Of a stretch of DNA of 10,292 nucleotides, positions 6,615 to 10,292 are shown piece after piece (the first letter of the stretch is position 1; every line of letters starts with the position of its first letter). The stretch covers positions 1 through 10,292 of the forward strand of contig JAYVYJ010000291.1 in the NCBI GenBank assembly GCA_043784465.1, given 5' to 3'. The notes below the pieces were generated by a model. That model did no database searches. It was not told the origin of the DNA and saw only the letters and a list, made by a program, of their open reading frames with translations. A program made the translations under genes and the position numbers. The DNA comes from Roseiarcus sp043784465 (GTDB lineage Bacteria > Pseudomonadota > Alphaproteobacteria > Rhizobiales > Beijerinckiaceae).

Positions 6615-8066
6615 GTGTCGTTGCGCTCATCACGGGTATGGATGGCCGCGCTCGTAGGCGCCGCATGGGCGGCCTCGTCTGCGCTCGCGCAAACCGCGCC
6701 TCCGGACCTGCGCGGCCCCCAGGACGTCGTCGCCGGGCCGGACGACCCGGGCGAGGCCGCGCCCGCCGAACCTGATCGACCGGCCCGGCCGCGTCCCAAA
6801 CGCAAGATCGGAACTCTGCCGGCGCTGACGACCTATCCCCGCGCGGCGCGCCTGGGGCTGAAAGGCGGCCCTGATCCGCTCGCCGGAACGCCCGGCCCCA
6901 CGCTGGCCGCCGCCCCGTCGCCCCCGCCCCGTCGGCCCCGGCGCGAGGAACGGCCGTTCGATCCCGTCGGCTTCTATGCCGGCAATCTGCGCCTCGTTCC
7001 CTATGTCGAGCAAAGCGTCGGCTACGCCTCCAATCCGCTCGGCGTGGCCGGCGCCGCGCGCGGCTCCGCCTTGTCCACCACTGAAGTCGGCGTCGCGATG
7101 CGATCCAACTGGAGCCGCAACGAACTGACCGGCGTGGCCCGGCTTGGCTACAACGCCTACGCCAAGGCCCCCGGCGCCAGCGCGCCCTTCGGCTCGGGCG
7201 TCGTCGACTACCGGGTCGACGCGTCGCGCGATCTCGCTTTCGACGCCGAGGGACGCTATGCGCTGGCCACCCAGACCAATTCGCAACTCGGCCTCGGCGG
7301 CTTGGCGCAGCAGAAGCTCGCGCTGGTCTCCACTTATGGCGCGACCGTAGGGGCGACGCAGCGCCTTGGCGACGTCTCCCTCGGCCTGCATGGCACGGTG
7401 GACCGCGTGCAATACGGCGGCGGAGACCTCGCCACCGACGATCATACCGACTACGGCCTGAAGCTGCGCGCCAGCTACCGCCTCAGCGAGGCGCTTCAGC
7501 CGTTCGCGGAACTCGCCGGCGACGTGCGCGTCTATGACCAGCGGCTCGACGCCGGGGGCTATGACCGCGCCTCCGACGGCGTCGCGGGCAAGGCGGGCCT
7601 GCGGGTCTCGTTCTCCGAAATGCTCAGCGGCGAGGCGAGCCTGGGTTACGCGGAGCGCAGCTATCGCGACCCCCGCCTGCCCGACGGTGGTGCGCCGCTG
7701 CTCGACGCCTCGCTGATCTGGGCGCCGACGGCGCTGACCACGCTGACGCTGCGAACCGCGACCGCATTGCAGGACGCCGTCGCGGCCGGCGCGTCCACCG
7801 ACATCAACCGCGCCTACACGATCAGCCTCGACCATGCCTTCACCCAGCGCATAAAGCTCGGCCTCAACGCGGGCCTGACCACCGACCGCTATGTCGGGAT
7901 CGCCGAACGCGACCACAGCTACACTTTGGGTCTGACGGGCGAATATCACCTGTCGCGCGAGGTCGTGCTGAAGGCGAGCCTCACCCACCAGCAATTCGTC
8001 TCCAACACGCCGGGATCGAGCTACAAGGCCGACACGGCTTTGATTGGCGTCAGGCTGCAACGGTAG
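6615..8066 (+). CDS. Outer-membrane beta-barrel protein (BBP2-like)
   Basis: The 483-residue protein begins with a signal peptide: basic n-region, hydrophobic core WMAALVGAAWAASS and a cleavage site at ALA-Q near residue 26. Residues 27-113 are a proline-, alanine- and arginine-rich periplasmic linker. From about 115 on, alternating polar and hydrophobic strands with aromatic girdles and short turns are typical of an outer-membrane barrel of the BBP2 type (putative beta-barrel porin 2). It ends in LIGVRLQR; a terminal aromatic residue is missing, as in many alphaproteobacterial members of this group. The start is GTG 6615, preceded by AGGGG (6604-6608) with a six-base spacer. The function is unknown; such proteins are often secretion or polysaccharide-export companions. 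It is followed by another secreted-protein gene on the same strand after about 300 bp. Confidence 0.82.
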   Translation: MSLRSSRVWMAALVGAAWAASSALAQTAPPDLRGPQDVVAGPDDPGEAAPAEPDRPARPRPKRKIGTLPALTTYPRAARLGLKGGPDPLAGTPGPTLAAAPSPPPRRPRREERPFDPVGFYAGNLRLVPYVEQSVGYASNPLGVAGAARGSALSTTEVGVAMRSNWSRNELTGVARLGYNAYAKAPGASAPFGSGVVDYRVDASRDLAFDAEGRYALATQTNSQLGLGGLAQQKLALVSTYGATVGATQRLGDVSLGLHGTVDRVQYGGGDLATDDHTDYGLKLRASYRLSEALQPFAELAGDVRVYDQRLDAGGYDRASDGVAGKAGLRVSFSEMLSGEASLGYAERSYRDPRLPDGGAPLLDASLIWAPTALTTLTLRTATALQDAVAAGASTDINRAYTISLDHAFTQRIKLGLNAGLTTDRYVGIAERDHSYTLGLTGEYHLSREVVLKASLTHQQFVSNTPGSSYKADTALIGVRLQR

Positions 8067-8136
8067 GGCGCGCGACGCGATGGCGGAAGCGATAGCGCGC
8101 CGCGCACCCAAAGGGCCGTCCCAAATGGGTTCGCGC

Positions 8137-8156
8137 CTCCAGAAGAAAATCTGGAG
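8137..8156. other. 7-bp hairpin after the barrel gene
   Basis: CTCCAGA and TCTGGAG flank a six-base A-rich loop, 71 bp past the barrel gene stop. There is no T run, so it is at best a weak or factor-dependent terminator or a messenger-end structure. Confidence 0.4.
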
Positions 8157-8234
8157 CCGCGACAAAATTTACTTGCACTCACAGGTGAAAAGGCCGAGCT
8201 TCGTTCCGTCTACAAGTAGATGTTCATTTGGCTG

Positions 8235-8246
8235 GGGAAATTTCCC
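8235..8246. promoter_or_regulatory. Perfect 12-bp palindrome GGGAAATTTCCC
   Basis: A perfect palindrome lies in the gap between the two plus-strand envelope genes, about 118 bp before the preferred start at 8364. Its position suits an operator. The partner protein is unknown and chance occurrence is possible. Confidence 0.3.
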
Positions 8247-8350
8247 TTCGCCGCTCGACGCTCATCCGGCCCCAGACAGTCAATCAACGCTGCCGCCGTC
8301 GGGGCCACGCCGCCAAAGCAAATGCCGCTTCAATCTGGGCTGGTCTATCC

Positions 8351-8357
8351 GGGGGAG
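8351..8357 (+). promoter_or_regulatory. Ribosome-binding site GGGGGAG deciding a TTG start
   Basis: GGGGGAG sits six bases before TTG 8364. That start places the hydrophobic signal-peptide core directly at the N-terminus. The upstream in-frame ATGs at 8220 and 8322 have no comparable site. Confidence 0.65.
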
Positions 8358-8363
8358 ACGCCT

Positions 8364-10046
8364 TTGTTCGGGACTGTCGTCCGCAGTGTATGCCTGTTGC
8401 TGGGGCTGCAACTCGGCGCCTCCCTCGCTTGGGCTCAAAATCCGGATCGTCCCCTGCGCATCGAAGTGGGCGACGCTGTCGTCACGGGGTTCTCCGGCAC
8501 GGCGGTTCCCGAGGCGAAACGGACCGGCCGCGCCGACAAATCCGCTATCGACCTGACTTTCATCGATCCCGATGCGCCTGCGGCCCGCGTGGTGAGTTTA
8601 GCCCGGCCCGGTTTCGTCGCGGACGGGCGGTTGTTCCCGGCGCGCAAGACGTTCGACGTGTTCGCCCGGGACGTGGGCCAGGTTTTCGGCGTCGCGCTCG
8701 ACGACCAGACGCCTCCCAACATCTATCTTTCCGCAACCTCCGCGTTCGGTCTTCATCTCGTCGCGCGCGACCGCGACGGTTCGCCCGAGCGCAGGAAGGT
8801 CGGCGGCCCCGGCGTGGGTTGGGCGAAGGGGCAATTCGGCGGCGACCTTCAGGGCGATCCCGGCAGCATCTACAAAGTCGACGCCGTCACGGGCGCGATC
8901 TCCGTTTTCGCCAAGGTCATGCTCGACGGCGTGCCCAATCCCGGCCCCGCGCTCGGCAATCTCGCCTACGATTCCGCGCACAAACAACTTTTCGCGTCCG
9001 ACCTCCACACCGGCATGATCCATCGCTTCTCCGTCATCGACGGCGGCGAAATGGGCGCGCCCTACGATCACGGCGTGACGGGCCGCGCCGCCGTCCAACT
9101 GACGCCGGCGCCCTTCGATCCGGCCATGCGGCCCAATATAGCCAGCGTAAAGTTCGACTCCGGCAATCCCGCGACCTGGGGCTACGCCCCGCCCGAACGT
9201 CAGGTATGGGCGCTCGCCGTCCACGGCGGGCGGCTGTTTTATTCCGCGCGCAACGGATCGAACATCGAAGGCCCGCAAATTCTATCGGTCGCCCTTCTGC
9301 CCGACGGCGCACCGGCGGGGGACGTGCGCGTGGAGGTAGAGGCGCCCGCGCAACCGGGTCCCTATCCGGTTTCCGACATCGCGTTTTCGCAGACCGGCGC
9401 GATGCTGCTCGCCCAGCGTGCGACGATCGTGGCGAGCTACGACTATTCCGCCTTCGTGGCGCCGGGACAGCCGCGCGTGTTGCGCTACTGGCCCAAGGAG
9501 TCCAATGATCCGCCGTCGCCCGGATTGTGGAAGCCCGCCCCCGAGGAATATCCGGTCGGTTTCGCCGGCGAAGCGCGCAATTCTGCGGGCGGCGTAGCGC
9601 TCGGTTACGGCTACGATCCCAACGGCGCCCTCAATCCTTCGAATTGCGACGGCTCGATCCTCATCTCGGGCGATAAGCTGCGGCTAAATGGGGCGCTGCG
9701 GGAGCGCCTCGCGCCGGGCGGCCCGTTGGCGGTGGACGGCTTGCAGGTCGGGCCCTTCGACGCGGTGAAACGGCCCGACGCGGCGCTGCCGTGGACTTCA
9801 TATTTCGTCGATTTCGACGACAAATTCGTCGAGCCGACAGCGACGGGCCGCGTCGGCGGCGTCCGCACTTTCGTCGCCCCGTGCGCCCGGCAGTCCGCCG
9901 CCGCGCCAAGCCTCGTTGGAGCGAACAATCAGACGGGCGCACCTGGCGACCCGCAATACGTCAACGGCCCGCAGACAGGCGGCGGCGGCGGGGTCGATCC
10001 GCCGCCGCCCCCCCCCGCCTCCGCCTGCGCCCGATTACGATCTTGA
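8364..10046 (+). CDS. Secreted protein with probable beta-propeller, frame broken at a C9 tract
   Basis: From TTG 8364 the frame gives 560 residues. The N-terminus is a signal peptide, with hydrophobic VCLLLGLQLGASLAW and cleavage near AWA-Q. The mature part has repeated strands with motifs such as GSIYKVDAVTG, LGNLAYDSAHKQLFASD, VWALAVHGGRLFYSA and VSDIAFSQTGAMLLA. These read like blades of a beta-propeller of the SMP-30/NHL kind and suggest a periplasmic or exported protein; its ligand is unknown. A Gly-rich then Pro-rich linker follows near the end. After nine C at 10008-10016 the frame gives only ASACARLRS and a stop, which does not look like a natural end, whereas another frame continues as a DUF11-like domain. 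The intact protein is therefore probably longer and leaves the window. ATG 8220 is the longest alternative start but would bury the signal peptide. Confidence 0.75.
   Translation: MFGTVVRSVCLLLGLQLGASLAWAQNPDRPLRIEVGDAVVTGFSGTAVPEAKRTGRADKSAIDLTFIDPDAPAARVVSLARPGFVADGRLFPARKTFDVFARDVGQVFGVALDDQTPPNIYLSATSAFGLHLVARDRDGSPERRKVGGPGVGWAKGQFGGDLQGDPGSIYKVDAVTGAISVFAKVMLDGVPNPGPALGNLAYDSAHKQLFASDLHTGMIHRFSVIDGGEMGAPYDHGVTGRAAVQLTPAPFDPAMRPNIASVKFDSGNPATWGYAPPERQVWALAVHGGRLFYSARNGSNIEGPQILSVALLPDGAPAGDVRVEVEAPAQPGPYPVSDIAFSQTGAMLLAQRATIVASYDYSAFVAPGQPRVLRYWPKESNDPPSPGLWKPAPEEYPVGFAGEARNSAGGVALGYGYDPNGALNPSNCDGSILISGDKLRLNGALRERLAPGGPLAVDGLQVGPFDAVKRPDAALPWTSYFVDFDDKFVEPTATGRVGGVRTFVAPCARQSAAAPSLVGANNQTGAPGDPQYVNGPQTGGGGGVDPPPPPPASACARLRS
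9981..10009. other. Strong GC hairpin abutting the C9 tract
   Basis: The GGC repeats at 9981-9989 pair with the GCC repeats at 10001-10009 over nine consecutive base pairs, with GG/CC pairing inside the loop. The right arm runs into the C run. Such a structure favours polymerase slippage and also sequencing errors. Confidence 0.55.
10008..10016 (+). repeat. Mononucleotide tract of nine C inside a coding region
   Basis: Nine consecutive C within a polyproline-coding linker. With nine, translation ends 30 bases later. With eight (or eleven), it continues through nine or ten prolines into APDYDLEIKKAAG and an open frame to the window end. Confidence 0.95.
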
Positions 10047-10292
10047 GATCAAGAAGGCGGCGGGGGCCGTCACCTTCGATCCGAAGACGGCGATGTGGAC
10101 GGTCACGTTTACGATCATCGTCACCAACAACGGCGATCCGTTTGCGCCGGGTTCCAGCATCGCCGTCAACGATCCGGTTCCGGCAGGCATGACCCTCAGC
10201 GCAACGGCGGGTGCGGGCTGGACCTGCGGCGGCGCCGTCGGTTGCAACTTCGCCTTCGGCCCTGGGCTTTTCAACACCGGCGCGTCGCTGCC
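10015..10292 (+). CDS. DUF11-like domain, shifted continuation of the preceding gene, open at window end
   Basis: In the frame starting at 10015 the sequence reads a proline stretch, then APDYDLEIKKAAG, then WTVTFTIIVTNNGDPF, SSIAVNDPVPAGMTLS and GWTCGG, and stays open to the last base. This is the pattern of the DUF11/conserved-repeat beta-sandwich, which occurs, often in tandem, in bacterial surface and secreted proteins: DLxI, then VTVTNxG, then VxDxVPAGxT. The two cysteines in GWTCGGAVGC are common in this group and may form a disulphide. There is no start codon or ribosome-binding site, so it is taken as the C-terminal part of the propeller protein, one frame away. Confidence 0.7.

Noticed and set aside
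8137..8156. Hairpin considered as an intrinsic terminator of the barrel gene
   Set aside because: The 7-bp stem is followed by CCGCGACAAAA, with no T run on the plus strand; kept only as a hairpin.
6630..8165. Minus-strand open frame of 511 codons opposite the barrel gene
   Set aside because: The plus-strand frame has a signal peptide, a ribosome-binding site and barrel-like strands; the antisense frame has none of these.
8220..8363. N-terminal extension of the propeller gene from ATG 8220
   Set aside because: It would bury the signal peptide under about 48 residues of non-hydrophobic sequence and lacks a ribosome-binding site.

Overview
GC-rich chromosomal DNA from a proteobacterium, most likely an alphaproteobacterium of the Hyphomicrobiales type. 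The support is indirect: overall base composition, an envelope gene with a BBP2-like outer-membrane barrel, and a CtrA-box-like site between two divergent genes. The genus cannot be told from the sequence.

Left half (about 1-4932, all on the minus strand): a type I restriction-modification (RM) operon. Reading leftwards it holds hsdM, a rhuM-family gene, hsdS, a truncated GIY-YIG-type gene of 49 codons, and a second, unrelated GIY-YIG-like gene that leaves the window at position 1. From the end of hsdM to the truncated gene, stop and start codons overlap by four bases (GTGA, GTGA, ATGA), so these genes should be translationally coupled. hsdM is split by one in-frame amber codon at 3634-3636, where a tryptophan would be expected. 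hsdS carries two target-recognition halves that are clearly copies of one another. No hsdR is in the window; if present it should lie beyond position 1.

Middle (about 4933-5536): roughly 400 bp without a convincing gene, a possible terminator, then a complete tRNA-Thr(GGT) on the minus strand. The RM operon lies on the 3' side of this tRNA, the usual place for an inserted island, although no integrase or attachment repeat is visible.

Right half: kdsD/kpsF (arabinose-5-phosphate isomerase, minus strand) starts a pathway to Kdo and lipopolysaccharide. Divergently, on the plus strand, lie an outer-membrane beta-barrel gene and a secreted protein with a probable beta-propeller. The divergent intergenic region holds a perfect 8-bp inverted repeat overlapping a CtrA-like box. 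The secreted protein's frame passes through a run of nine C at 10008-10016 and stops soon after. Changing the run by one base joins it to a DUF11-like beta-sandwich domain that stays open to the window end. This is a phase-variable tract, a programmed frameshift or a sequencing error.

Main points of interest: the amber-split hsdM with RhuM embedded in the operon, the twin-TRD HsdS, the succession of two GIY-YIG genes, and the C9 frame break.
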